NCBI GenBank assembly: GCA_018650285.1
Contig: JABIGF010000019.1
Coordinates: forward strand, 23,561-87,560
Direction of reading: 5' to 3'
DNA: 64,000 nucleotides
From: Methanobacteriota archaeon
GTDB lineage: Archaea > Thermoplasmatota > Poseidoniia > Poseidoniales > Thalassarchaeaceae
The notes beneath the pieces were generated by a model. The model was not told where the DNA came from. It was given only the letters and a program-made list of their open reading frames with translations, and searched no databases. The position numbers and the translations under genes are program-made. Below, in pieces: positions 8,859 to 15,189 of this stretch; position 1 is the stretch's first letter, and each line of letters starts with the position of its first letter.

Positions 8859-8951
8859 ATGGTGATTATTATGTGCCAAGAAAAATTCATCCGGGGGGGT
8901 CGTCTTCGCAGACGAGTTCGATTTAATGAATGTACATTTGAAGCCTTGTAA
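8859..8951 (+). CDS. Arginine-rich 30-residue leader-like ORF
   Basis: ATG 8859 opens a 30-residue frame ending in TAA before the tRNA genes. Six of ten consecutive residues (12-21, RGGRLRRRVR) are Arg, written with CGG, CGT, CGC, AGA, CGA and CGA. The Arg run coincides with a hairpin and lies about 70 nt upstream of two tRNA-Arg genes. The resemblance to an amino-acid-responsive leader peptide is striking, but translation is not shown and a chance ORF remains possible. No good Shine-Dalgarno sequence precedes it. Confidence 0.3.
   Translation: MVIIMCQEKFIRGGRLRRRVRFNECTFEAL
8900..8915 (+). promoter_or_regulatory. Hairpin within the Arg-codon run of the leader ORF
   Basis: TCGTCT / AGACGA forms a perfect 6-bp stem with a TCGC tetraloop. 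It lies exactly on the CGT-CTT-CGC-AGA-CGA codons, so ribosome stalling there would affect its folding. Confidence 0.4.
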
Positions 8952-9019
8952 TTATTCGGCGCCTCTCATTCTATTAATTAGGCTGAGAAGCGTCTTTAGA
9001 CAAAATTTGCCGGCACCTT

Positions 9020-9091
9020 GGAGGTGTGGTGTAATGGATAGCATCGGGGGTTTCGAACCCCTGGATCCCGGTTCAATCCCGGGCACCTTCG
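9020..9091 (+). tRNA. tRNA-Arg (anticodon UCG)
   Basis: A complete cloverleaf: acceptor GGAGGTG pairs with CACCTTC over all seven positions (one G-U). The D-arm is GTGT/GCAT, the anticodon stem GGGGG/CCCCT encloses loop TTTCGAA, and the T-arm is CCCGG/CCGGG with TTCAATC. Anticodon UCG reads CGA. A20 (GGA in the D-loop) and C35 agree with arginine identity. Discriminator G; no encoded CCA (CCG follows). The gene is flanked by TGCCGG upstream and CCGGCA downstream, which could extend the acceptor helix in the precursor. Confidence 0.9.
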
Positions 9092-9111
9092 CCGGCATTA
9101 ATTCGCTATAC

Positions 9112-9187
9112 GGGTGTGTGACTGTAGCGGATATCACTTGGGACTGCGACTCCCTCGACCTGGGTTCAATTCCCAGCACGCCCACCA
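9112..9187 (+). tRNA. tRNA-Arg (anticodon GCG), with encoded CCA and weak D-arm
   Basis: Acceptor GGGTGTG/CACGCCC pairs throughout (one G-U). The T-arm is CTGGG/CCCAG with loop TTCAATT, and the anticodon stem has four good pairs (GGGA/TCCC) plus a T-T mismatch around loop CTGCGAC, giving anticodon GCG for CGC/CGU. A20 in the D-loop and C35 fit arginine. The CCA end is encoded, unlike the other two tRNA genes here. The D-stem is abnormal: the canonical positions 10-13 do not pair, and the only four-pair option (GTGA/TCAC) uses acceptor base 7. It may be a divergent, element-borne or decaying tRNA. The GNAT-like gene starts 50 nt after its CCA. Confidence 0.7.
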
Positions 9188-9237
9188 AATCAAAACAAAA
9201 TAAAAAGGAGAAACAAAACAAAAAAGGAAGTAATAAT

Positions 9238-9690
9238 ATGATGAAAAATATAAGAAAAATTGCGATAAAAACAATCGGTAGAATATCGGATAACGGTCCG
9301 CCAATCGTTTCAATCAACGGCATCCTTGGATTCAGGGAGTACACCAGATACGAGAATTCATGGTTCTACATAGGTAGGTCGCCCATTAGTAGATGCATTG
9401 TCATTATGCAGGACGACTGGGTTGAGATTCACAATGTGTGCGTAAATGAGCCTGAAGATAGAAGCAAGGGTCACGGCACTGCTATGATTGCAGATATTAG
9501 ACAAGCTTTCCCAAACCATCACATCTGGGTCAACACGGCCGAATGCTCGAGAGCGTTCTGGGAAAAGATGGTCGATAGGGGTCACATTGACTCCATCGAA
9601 AATGAATACTGGTGGCCTTGCTGGGATACAACCTGCACTATTTGTCACCCGACAAGAACAACAGGAAAAAGGAGGTGTGGCTCATGGTGA
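9238..9690 (+). CDS. GNAT-family N-acetyltransferase-like protein
   Basis: 150 residues from ATG 9238, preceded by an A-rich leader with AAGGAAG. The central part reads as a GNAT core: strand VEIHNVCVNEPEDRSKGHGT, where RSKGHGT fits the acetyl-CoA pyrophosphate-binding Q/RxxGxG/A motif, followed by a helix (AMIADIRQAF), a strand (HHIWVNTA) and SRAFWEKMVDRGHI in place of the usual A-x-x-F-Y-x-x-x-G-F. The tail has CWDTTCTICHPT, a possible metal site. All 13 Arg codons are AGA/AGG. It is the first protein gene after the tRNAs and overlaps the next start by 7 nt. The substrate is unknown. Confidence 0.7.
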   Translation: MMKNIRKIAIKTIGRISDNGPPIVSINGILGFREYTRYENSWFYIGRSPISRCIVIMQDDWVEIHNVCVNEPEDRSKGHGTAMIADIRQAFPNHHIWVNTAECSRAFWEKMVDRGHIDSIENEYWWPCWDTTCTICHPTRTTGKRRCGSW

Positions 9691-10418
9691 GACCAAACGA
9701 CAAAAGTATCATCCCCCCAGATGATATGATAGACCACAACAATGCGAACTTCTCACAGATTGAGAACATCATGACCATCTTTGTTGCCTACAATCAAGTC
9801 AACATCCAACAAGGAACACCTTGGGATAACTGGCCTGAATGGGAACTTTGCTTGACAGCGATAAATCCAGATATCCACTTTGAAGTTGAGGAGGATTCGA
9901 ATGAAATCAAAGCCGTAAGAGAGCACTGGTTGGCTGTGATGCAGTTCATACACGACTCAGAGCACATCGAGTTCGATGGCTATGCCATCACTGTAAATGG
10001 TGTCCATGGGAACACTTTCAACTTCGTTATCTGCTTTCAAACCGAAATGTGGGGTGACCCTATAATGACAAAAGATGGTGAAGAGGAATGTTTCAGTGGC
10101 ATTGGATTGGTCCCCATGCCTTTCCCGCATATCATGCCTAGCGAAATCGGGCATAGCCTTGGGCCCCTTTGGGTGTGCCCAGAACACGTACCAAAGTACG
10201 GTGGTGAGCAATTCTATTGTTCAGAGGGTTCAATTTGCATTAGCAAGGATATTGATGGGGCATTTCCATTAGCACTATACTCCCTACTGAATCTCTGTAT
10301 TGATGATACTAAAATATGGGCAGATGCTTGTGCAAGAGACCTTGAGTTACATGATAATTTGCACAGGATGAATGAAAAATGGCCCGGCGGAATACCGGAA
10401 GATTGGGAGTACCAATGA
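9684..10418 (+). CDS. Possible ubiquitin-conjugating (E2)-like protein
   Basis: 244 residues from ATG 9684, preceded by a strong AAAGGAGGTG site lying inside the end of the GNAT gene. After an N-terminal helical region, the second half follows the order of an E2 fold: strands (EFDGYAITVNGV, TFNFVICFQTEMW), a Pro-rich turn (PMPFPHIMPSEIG), a CPEHVP element where E2s have HPNI, then EGSICISKD with Cys185 placed like the catalytic Cys of GxICLD. A hydrophobic helix (FPLALYSLLNLCID) follows like the E2 crossover helix. No HPN triad is visible and no E1 or ubiquitin-like gene is nearby. The E2 call is a motif-level guess; existence of the gene is well supported. Confidence 0.5.
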   Translation: MVRPNDKSIIPPDDMIDHNNANFSQIENIMTIFVAYNQVNIQQGTPWDNWPEWELCLTAINPDIHFEVEEDSNEIKAVREHWLAVMQFIHDSEHIEFDGYAITVNGVHGNTFNFVICFQTEMWGDPIMTKDGEEECFSGIGLVPMPFPHIMPSEIGHSLGPLWVCPEHVPKYGGEQFYCSEGSICISKDIDGAFPLALYSLLNLCIDDTKIWADACARDLELHDNLHRMNEKWPGGIPEDWEYQ

Positions 10419-10427
10419 GGTGAAAAA

Positions 10428-10628
10428 ATGTTAGAAAAAGAACTGAAAGAACTGATAATAGCAATGAAAATGTTGATTGATGCGAAAACTGCAAACTTGG
10501 CAGTTGAAACTGAATTCGACAAAATCAGACTAAAAGATTTTGTCAAGCACGCAGAGAGACAAGGACTCAATATGAATGAAAATGACAACCCTTCGTGGCC
10601 AGATGATTTTGAGGAGGACTGGGAATGA
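10428..10628 (+). CDS. Small acidic helical protein
   Basis: 66 residues from ATG 10428, with GAGGTGA 5-10 nt upstream overlapping the preceding stop. An amphipathic helix (LEKELKELIIAMKMLIDAK) and a second short helix are followed by an acidic Trp-containing tail (WPDDFEEDWE). The last codons GAG GAG GAC also form the ribosome-binding site of the next gene. No family recognised; it may be an accessory or inhibitor subunit of its neighbours (inference from operon position). Confidence 0.6.
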   Translation: MLEKELKELIIAMKMLIDAKTANLAVETEFDKIRLKDFVKHAERQGLNMNENDNPSWPDDFEEDWE

Positions 10629-11170
10629 GCCTTCTTTGGAAGCCAAACGCGAACGCACCTTTGTGGGATGCTGCAGATGAGGATGAGTCCGACGGGCCAT
10701 TCTTTGACTACCTTGAGTTGGCGCACATCAGGCAATCAGGTCCAACCTGTGTGCCAACTACATTGGCGATGTTGGCTAGAGCCACGGGAGCAAATGTAGA
10801 GCCTGAGGATTTCATGCCTCTCATCAATTCACAATCACCACATTCGTGGTCGAAAGCACTAGCACCCTACGGATTGCAATTGGCGTACTGTAACAACGAT
10901 TTGAGGAGACTTGAGTACTATATTGACGAGCTCACCGATTACGATGACTTGTTCTTGCTGTGCTTCTACTCTCAAGACCCACCTTATGAGCCAGATGAGA
11001 ATGGGAAATTGTGTACTGCACACATAGTGACACTGCACAAAGATAGAATCATTGATACAGCCAAATCGGACCAATATGCAAATGGCAAGGCGAGCGATTA
11101 TCACAGGCTCGCAAGACAGACGAAGAGAATCTTCAGAGTGGTTCCGAAGGGACATGCGAGGTGTGTGTGA
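10625..11170 (+). CDS. C39/papain-like cysteine peptidase-fold protein
   Basis: 181 residues starting at an ATGA overlap with the previous stop. The pattern IRQSGPTCVPTTLAMLARAT (Gln37, Cys42) matches the oxyanion Gln and nucleophile Cys of C39-like peptidases, which usually read QxxxxxCGPTALAM. AHIVTLHKDRIIDTAKSD supplies His133 and Asp144 in the usual His then Asp/Asn order. The protein is cytoplasmic and has no signal or ABC transporter nearby, so bacteriocin-leader processing is unlikely. In this operon it could cleave a conjugate or a partner protein. All 10 Arg codons are AGR. Confident about the fold family, not about the substrate. Confidence 0.7.
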   Translation: MSLLWKPNANAPLWDAADEDESDGPFFDYLELAHIRQSGPTCVPTTLAMLARATGANVEPEDFMPLINSQSPHSWSKALAPYGLQLAYCNNDLRRLEYYIDELTDYDDLFLLCFYSQDPPYEPDENGKLCTAHIVTLHKDRIIDTAKSDQYANGKASDYHRLARQTKRIFRVVPKGHARCV

Positions 11171-12510
11171 TGCTATGGAAGGGCAATCACTTATTCTGCA
11201 ACGTACCGTTGCCGAAAGCCGACGATAGGCCTCTCATTGTGTCGCACCCTGGTGCCCACATGAACTACCTCGCATCGTGGAACGTGATGGTCGAACACGG
11301 CGAGCCATTCGTGCTCGTTTGTGATGACCTTGGACCCGCGTACCCCGACGGATGGTGGGCACAGCACAGCAAAGATGGGATGGAATACTTCGCAAGACTC
11401 CAAAACCCACAAGGGGTTGGGCAAGCCTACAGAAATCCCGACCTATCATTTCAGAATTTGCTGGTGCACAGAGGGTTGGATGCCAACAAAGGAATGGAAG
11501 ATTTCCCCTTAATTGACATCATGTATGTCGATTTCATCGAAATCTTCCTGAAGTACAATGGTGAAGTTGACTGGAGACCAACTTTCATGGCAGCTGCTCC
11601 CAAAATGGTGGAGAAGGTCAGAGATGGCGGTGTGCTCATCATCGACAGGAAAAACGTGCACGAGGATTACGACCAATGGTTGGAATTCCCTCAAGGCGAA
11701 TTCGAGGTCTCGCCTGGGATCACGTTGGAACATGTCGGCAAAGGTGAGTGGCTCATACTCGACATGCCATTGAATGGAGGCGGCAGAGATGAAATCCATG
11801 CTGAAGTCTTCAGGGTGTCCAACAGCAACCCCCCAGGAAATCCCGATGATTTCCTAGCGACTCTAATGAAAGAGAGGAGATTAGCCCCTAAAGATTTGGA
11901 GGGTTTCAAGGGAACCTTACCTACAAGATGGCCAGGGCACCCTACATTGGATGATTACACTGAGAGACTATTCAATCATTATGATCACCCTGACGCCTTC
12001 GATAGGCCCGATTATCCAGAACCGCTGGAGAGTTCTTGGAAGAGTGAAAAGTACGACGAATGGCTACAGTGGTTGATTAACCACCCAGAGTCGTTGAGAC
12101 CCATTGAGAGAAACGAGAGAATCATGCAGATGGGCAGCACAACAGTGAGGTTGGTCCATGGCACCATTTTGGCACATCTCGATTGGTTGCAAACCAAAGA
12201 CGCGAGTCTCGTGGTGAGAGATGCTCTAAGGGAGAGTTGTCTTGCAGAGAATCTCTTCTTGGGGAAAAATGCGGCCAATTTACAGCCGTTCATGAGATGG
12301 AAGAAACCCATCAGACACATGAGGTGGTCTGGACCCGATGCCACACCGAATTTGACCAGAGAGTTACTGAAACTTTCGAAGAGTAACGTGATGGCCACCA
12401 TCTCGCATGGTATTGCAACTTTGGAAGAACTTGAAGCCGCCCTTACCGACTACGATGGCGAGGTTGAGGAATTGGTGATTTTCCACTTGGATGAGGAGGA
12501 CTACAGATGA
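11170..12510 (+). CDS. Large alpha/beta protein, methyltransferase-like N-terminal half
   Basis: 446 residues from ATG 11170, which shares one base with the preceding TGA and has GAGGTG upstream. The N-terminal 210 residues look Rossmann-like: strands RPLIVSHPG and PFVLVCDDLG, then PLIDIMYVDF, and DGGVLIIDRKN, the last two resembling motif IV and the following strand of class I methyltransferases. A clear glycine-rich SAM loop is missing, so activity is doubtful. The C-terminal half is helical and rich in Trp, Arg and acidic residues, ending HLDEEDYR. All 25 Arg codons are AGA or AGG. I do not recognise a named family. Confidence 0.65.
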   Translation: MLWKGNHLFCNVPLPKADDRPLIVSHPGAHMNYLASWNVMVEHGEPFVLVCDDLGPAYPDGWWAQHSKDGMEYFARLQNPQGVGQAYRNPDLSFQNLLVHRGLDANKGMEDFPLIDIMYVDFIEIFLKYNGEVDWRPTFMAAAPKMVEKVRDGGVLIIDRKNVHEDYDQWLEFPQGEFEVSPGITLEHVGKGEWLILDMPLNGGGRDEIHAEVFRVSNSNPPGNPDDFLATLMKERRLAPKDLEGFKGTLPTRWPGHPTLDDYTERLFNHYDHPDAFDRPDYPEPLESSWKSEKYDEWLQWLINHPESLRPIERNERIMQMGSTTVRLVHGTILAHLDWLQTKDASLVVRDALRESCLAENLFLGKNAANLQPFMRWKKPIRHMRWSGPDATPNLTRELLKLSKSNVMATISHGIATLEELEAALTDYDGEVEELVIFHLDEEDYR

Positions 12511-12800
12511 GTGACAGCAAGTATCTGGATGCTTATCTCAAATTGAATGAAGAGCACGGTCAGAACCAGTGGCCCTCAAAGTTGAGGTTGATGGGTGTTG
12601 AGAAGTACGATCCAATGTATACCTCAAGTCATCTGTTTGTCATTTACTTCCCTGAGAAAAAACATGAGGATTTCATCGCTTGGAGACATCACAGATTACA
12701 AAATGGCTGGCAAGATGACATCTATTGGATGAGTGAAGCCGAATTCAAATATCATTGGCCGATGCTTGCAGGCTTGTTTACGTGGGAGTGGGTGGAATAA
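12507..12800 (+). CDS. Small hypothetical protein of the tRNA-linked operon
   Basis: 97 residues; ATG 12507 overlaps the previous stop (ATGA), and the GAGGAGG ribosome-binding site is encoded by the last Glu-Glu codons of the upstream gene. Rich in Trp, Tyr and His (FIAWRHHRLQNGWQDDIYWM). No membrane segment or known motif. Translationally coupled, so it probably acts with the 446-residue protein. Confidence 0.6.
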   Translation: MSDSKYLDAYLKLNEEHGQNQWPSKLRLMGVEKYDPMYTSSHLFVIYFPEKKHEDFIAWRHHRLQNGWQDDIYWMSEAEFKYHWPMLAGLFTWEWVE

Positions 12801-12880
12801 TGAGTGACTGCAAACAGTGCGGTAATGCGTGGGATACACTACGCGAAGCCATAACCAAGGATTTTGGGAATTGGAGATGA
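12800..12880 (+). CDS. 26-residue CxxC mini-protein at the operon end
   Basis: ATG 12800 shares a base with the preceding TAA (TAATG). The peptide MSDCKQCGNAWDTLREAITK plus six residues has a CxxCG half zinc knuckle and then stops at TGA. It may be a genuine small protein or the stump of a longer zinc-ribbon gene truncated at the island border. It contains the only CGN arginine codon (CGC) among the operon proteins. Confidence 0.35.
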   Translation: MSDCKQCGNAWDTLREAITKDFGNWR

Positions 12881-12963
12881 TGGATTATCCCACATAGATA
12901 AGATAATAATATGAAAAATTGTTTAGGAGTTGCTGAAAACAGTGTGGGAATGCATTATGTTCA

Positions 12964-14115
12964 TCATCTAGTACGACGACGATTCTTTGCCTCATTGCGC
13001 ACCATGTCAGCCATTGAATCTGGCGCTATGCCAATTTCACTTCGCAAATCTTCAATCTGCTTTTTTACATTCTTTGATAATTTTTCAGGAACAAACAGTT
13101 TCAACAACACTGTGACATTTCCGCGGCCTCTTCCACGTCTATGAGGGAAACCACGCCCTTTCACTTCTAATGTATCACCGGGTGTAGAACTTGCTGGAAC
13201 ATCAATTGTAATGTCCTTGCCATCAATATGAGGTAGTGTCACAGAAGTACCCAAAATTAACTCTGAGTAACCAACTGGCATTGCCATTAGAAGATCGGAA
13301 CCGTCCCTTTCATACCACTCGTGCTCTAGAATATTAACTTGGATATACAGGTCACCTGCACGCCCTCCACCGCCACGTATTGGCTCTCCACGCTCAGCCA
13401 TTCGTAAACGTATGCCGTCGGAAATACCGGCAGGAATAGTGAACTTGATGGTCTGCTTTTTTCTCTCACGCCCTTCGCCTTTACAAGCCTTACAAGGGTC
13501 AGTGATTTTTCGACCTGTACCGCCACAATCTGGACAGTCAGTAACCATCTGTTGAATGAATGGGCCGATTTTTCTATTCTGGGTAACTTGCCCTTGGCCC
13601 GAACAAGTGTCGCAAGTTCTGACACCATCTGGTGTAGCTGCTGCTCGGCCATCACATTCATCACAGGCGACGAGTGATTTGACTTCAAGTTCAGTTTCTC
13701 CGCCAACCATGGCCATATCCATAGAAATTGAATGGCGGATTAGTACATCGTTGCCACGGAAACTTCTGCGACTAGAACTACTTCCACCACCTCCAAAAAA
13801 TTGTGAAAAGACTGAATCAAAACCCCCGCTGAAAATATCATCCATTGAAATGTTGACGCCTTGGAATCCACCGCTTCCAAAGGGATTGCCGCCAGGCGAA
13901 TCGTGCCCAAACATGTCGTAATTTTGACGCTGTTGGGGGTTGGAAAGCACTGCATACGCTTCTTGAATTTCTTTAAAACGGTCTTCAGCAGTAGGGTCGT
14001 CAGGATTTTTATCGGGGTGGTTGCGTCGAGCAAGAGTACGGAATGCCTTTTTTAATTCTGCATCGTCAGCATTGCGACTTACTCCGAGAATTTCGTAGTA
14101 GTCTCTCTTCGCCAT
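12964..14115 (-). CDS. dnaJ: Chaperone protein DnaJ (type I Hsp40)
   Basis: 383 residues from ATG 14115 (MAKRDYYEILGVSR); an ATG at 14118 would add one Met. Domain order is classical: J domain with HPD at 33-35, a Gly/Phe-rich linker (GGNPFGSGGFQG), four CxxCxGxG-type zinc motifs (CDECDGRA, CDTCSGQG, CPDCGGTG, CKACKGEG), then the substrate-binding C-terminal domains. It delivers substrates to DnaK and stimulates its ATPase. dnaK and grpE are not in the window. It is the first ordinary chromosomal gene right of the tRNA-Arg operon and runs convergently to it. Confidence 0.97.
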   Translation of the reverse strand: MAKRDYYEILGVSRNADDAELKKAFRTLARRNHPDKNPDDPTAEDRFKEIQEAYAVLSNPQQRQNYDMFGHDSPGGNPFGSGGFQGVNISMDDIFSGGFDSVFSQFFGGGGSSSSRRSFRGNDVLIRHSISMDMAMVGGETELEVKSLVACDECDGRAAATPDGVRTCDTCSGQGQVTQNRKIGPFIQQMVTDCPDCGGTGRKITDPCKACKGEGRERKKQTIKFTIPAGISDGIRLRMAERGEPIRGGGGRAGDLYIQVNILEHEWYERDGSDLLMAMPVGYSELILGTSVTLPHIDGKDITIDVPASSTPGDTLEVKGRGFPHRRGRGRGNVTVLLKLFVPEKLSKNVKKQIEDLRSEIGIAPDSMADMVRNEAKNRRRTR

Positions 14116-14242
14116 CATGACCCCTCTGTGAGTTGCCGCTGACAGCCCGCCTGTTTTGAATCTGACCCGTGCCCTGAATGGCAATTAGATATCTATTTTC
14201 ACAAGCAAGACAACGAGAAAACATTTCTCAAACAGTTAGCAC

Positions 14243-15100
14243 TCAAGTTAATGAAGCACCACAATTTTGGCAATTGCCTCTTCCTATTTGGTTACGTACA
14301 CCACAATCTAGACAAATCTTGGTCTCTTTGCTGACGCTCTTCCCTCCGCCTATTGACGCCCCTAAGTCATCAAACAAATCGTCAACAGTTGTTTTGCCAG
14401 CTGCTGCCATCTCCCCGCCACCAACTTCCTTTGGTTTTGGTTTTGGCTTTGGCTTTGGAGCTGGAGTTGGCTTTGGTTTTGGCGCTGGCTTCTCCTTCTT
14501 CCTCTTAGACAACCTCTCGTCTTCAGCAGCCAATTCAGCCAACATATCGTCAACATTAGTTTGGCCTGAGCCCGATTTCATCATCTCAATGGCGGCGCCT
14601 GACATTTGAGCCATTGGATCCATATCACCGGACATACGAGCAGTTGAACGCCTAACGTGTTCTTCATCGTGAAGCATTCTAACCTCTTCCTCTGGTTCAT
14701 CATCGGTAATTTCACCAGTGCGCTTATCGCGCATAATTTCCCTGACTTGTTTACCTTGAATCAGATCTTTGTCAAACGCTTCATAGCCCTCGGCATCTCT
14801 CTCAAGGCCGGCCATTGCTGAATCAGCCTTACTCCATAATCCACGGTCTTCTGCCTTGTACGCCTTACTCAACTTCTTGATGTTCTTTACGCGGTGAAAC
14901 TCGTGGTCTTTCTCTTTGCGTGAGTTCTTGAAAAGCAATACACCAACAATAAATGCCGCACCATAATAAGCACCGATTTGCCAATTTTCAACCAATACAT
15001 AATCATTAATCGCTGGAATGATGTTACCTAGGAGTCCGGCAATAATCAATGGGACCACTAATAGTGCCCACGAATTCATGCTGTTCTTATCCTCAGCCAT
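14243..15100 (-). CDS. Two-span membrane protein with Lys/Pro linker and C-terminal zinc ribbon
   Basis: From ATG 15100 (MAEDKNSMNSWALLVV) about 285 residues. There are two N-terminal membrane helices (WALLVVPLIIAGLLGNIIPA, IGAYYGAAFIVGVLLF), then a charged, helical cytoplasmic part. A (K/A)P-repeat linker (KPAPKPKPTPAPKPKPKPKP) precedes a short conserved-looking TTVDDLFDDLGAS segment that occurs in a similar form earlier (TNVDDMLAELAAE). The protein ends in a zinc ribbon (CLDCGVRNQIGRGNCQNCGA). Function unknown; a membrane-tethered scaffold is plausible. GTG 15109 is an alternative start. Confidence 0.7.
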   Translation of the reverse strand: MAEDKNSMNSWALLVVPLIIAGLLGNIIPAINDYVLVENWQIGAYYGAAFIVGVLLFKNSRKEKDHEFHRVKNIKKLSKAYKAEDRGLWSKADSAMAGLERDAEGYEAFDKDLIQGKQVREIMRDKRTGEITDDEPEEEVRMLHDEEHVRRSTARMSGDMDPMAQMSGAAIEMMKSGSGQTNVDDMLAELAAEDERLSKRKKEKPAPKPKPTPAPKPKPKPKPKEVGGGEMAAAGKTTVDDLFDDLGASIGGGKSVSKETKICLDCGVRNQIGRGNCQNCGASLT

Positions 15101-15189
15101 GCCTATCACTTGGTTGGAAAATGCCCTAAGGGTTCAATGTTACCCTACTGTGGTCGTTCAAAAAAAAACCTATTCAATAGATGAATGTG

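Noticed and set aside
8926..9237. Open frame running through both tRNA-Arg genes into the GNAT gene
   Set aside because: It translates the tRNAs; the GNAT start at ATG 9238 has its own Shine-Dalgarno sequence and matches the family core.
10214..10735. Minus-strand ORF of 173 codons opposite the E2-like and small genes
   Set aside because: Ser/Leu-rich antisense shadow; the plus-strand genes have overlapping starts, strong RBS and consistent codon choice.
11170..12510. Interpretation as an E1/ThiF partner for the E2-like protein
   Set aside because: No GxGxxG ATP loop, no Asp pair of the adenylation site and no catalytic Cys region could be found.
12881..12963. Search for a second copy of a tRNA 3' end as right attachment site of the island
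   Set aside because: No match to either tRNA-Arg end is visible; only a weak CCCACA/TGTGGG inverted repeat.
14178..14609. Plus-strand ORF with FGFGFG-rich repeats, reminiscent of FG-type low-complexity proteins
   Set aside because: It is the antisense of the Lys/Pro repeat linker of the zinc-ribbon membrane protein on the minus strand.
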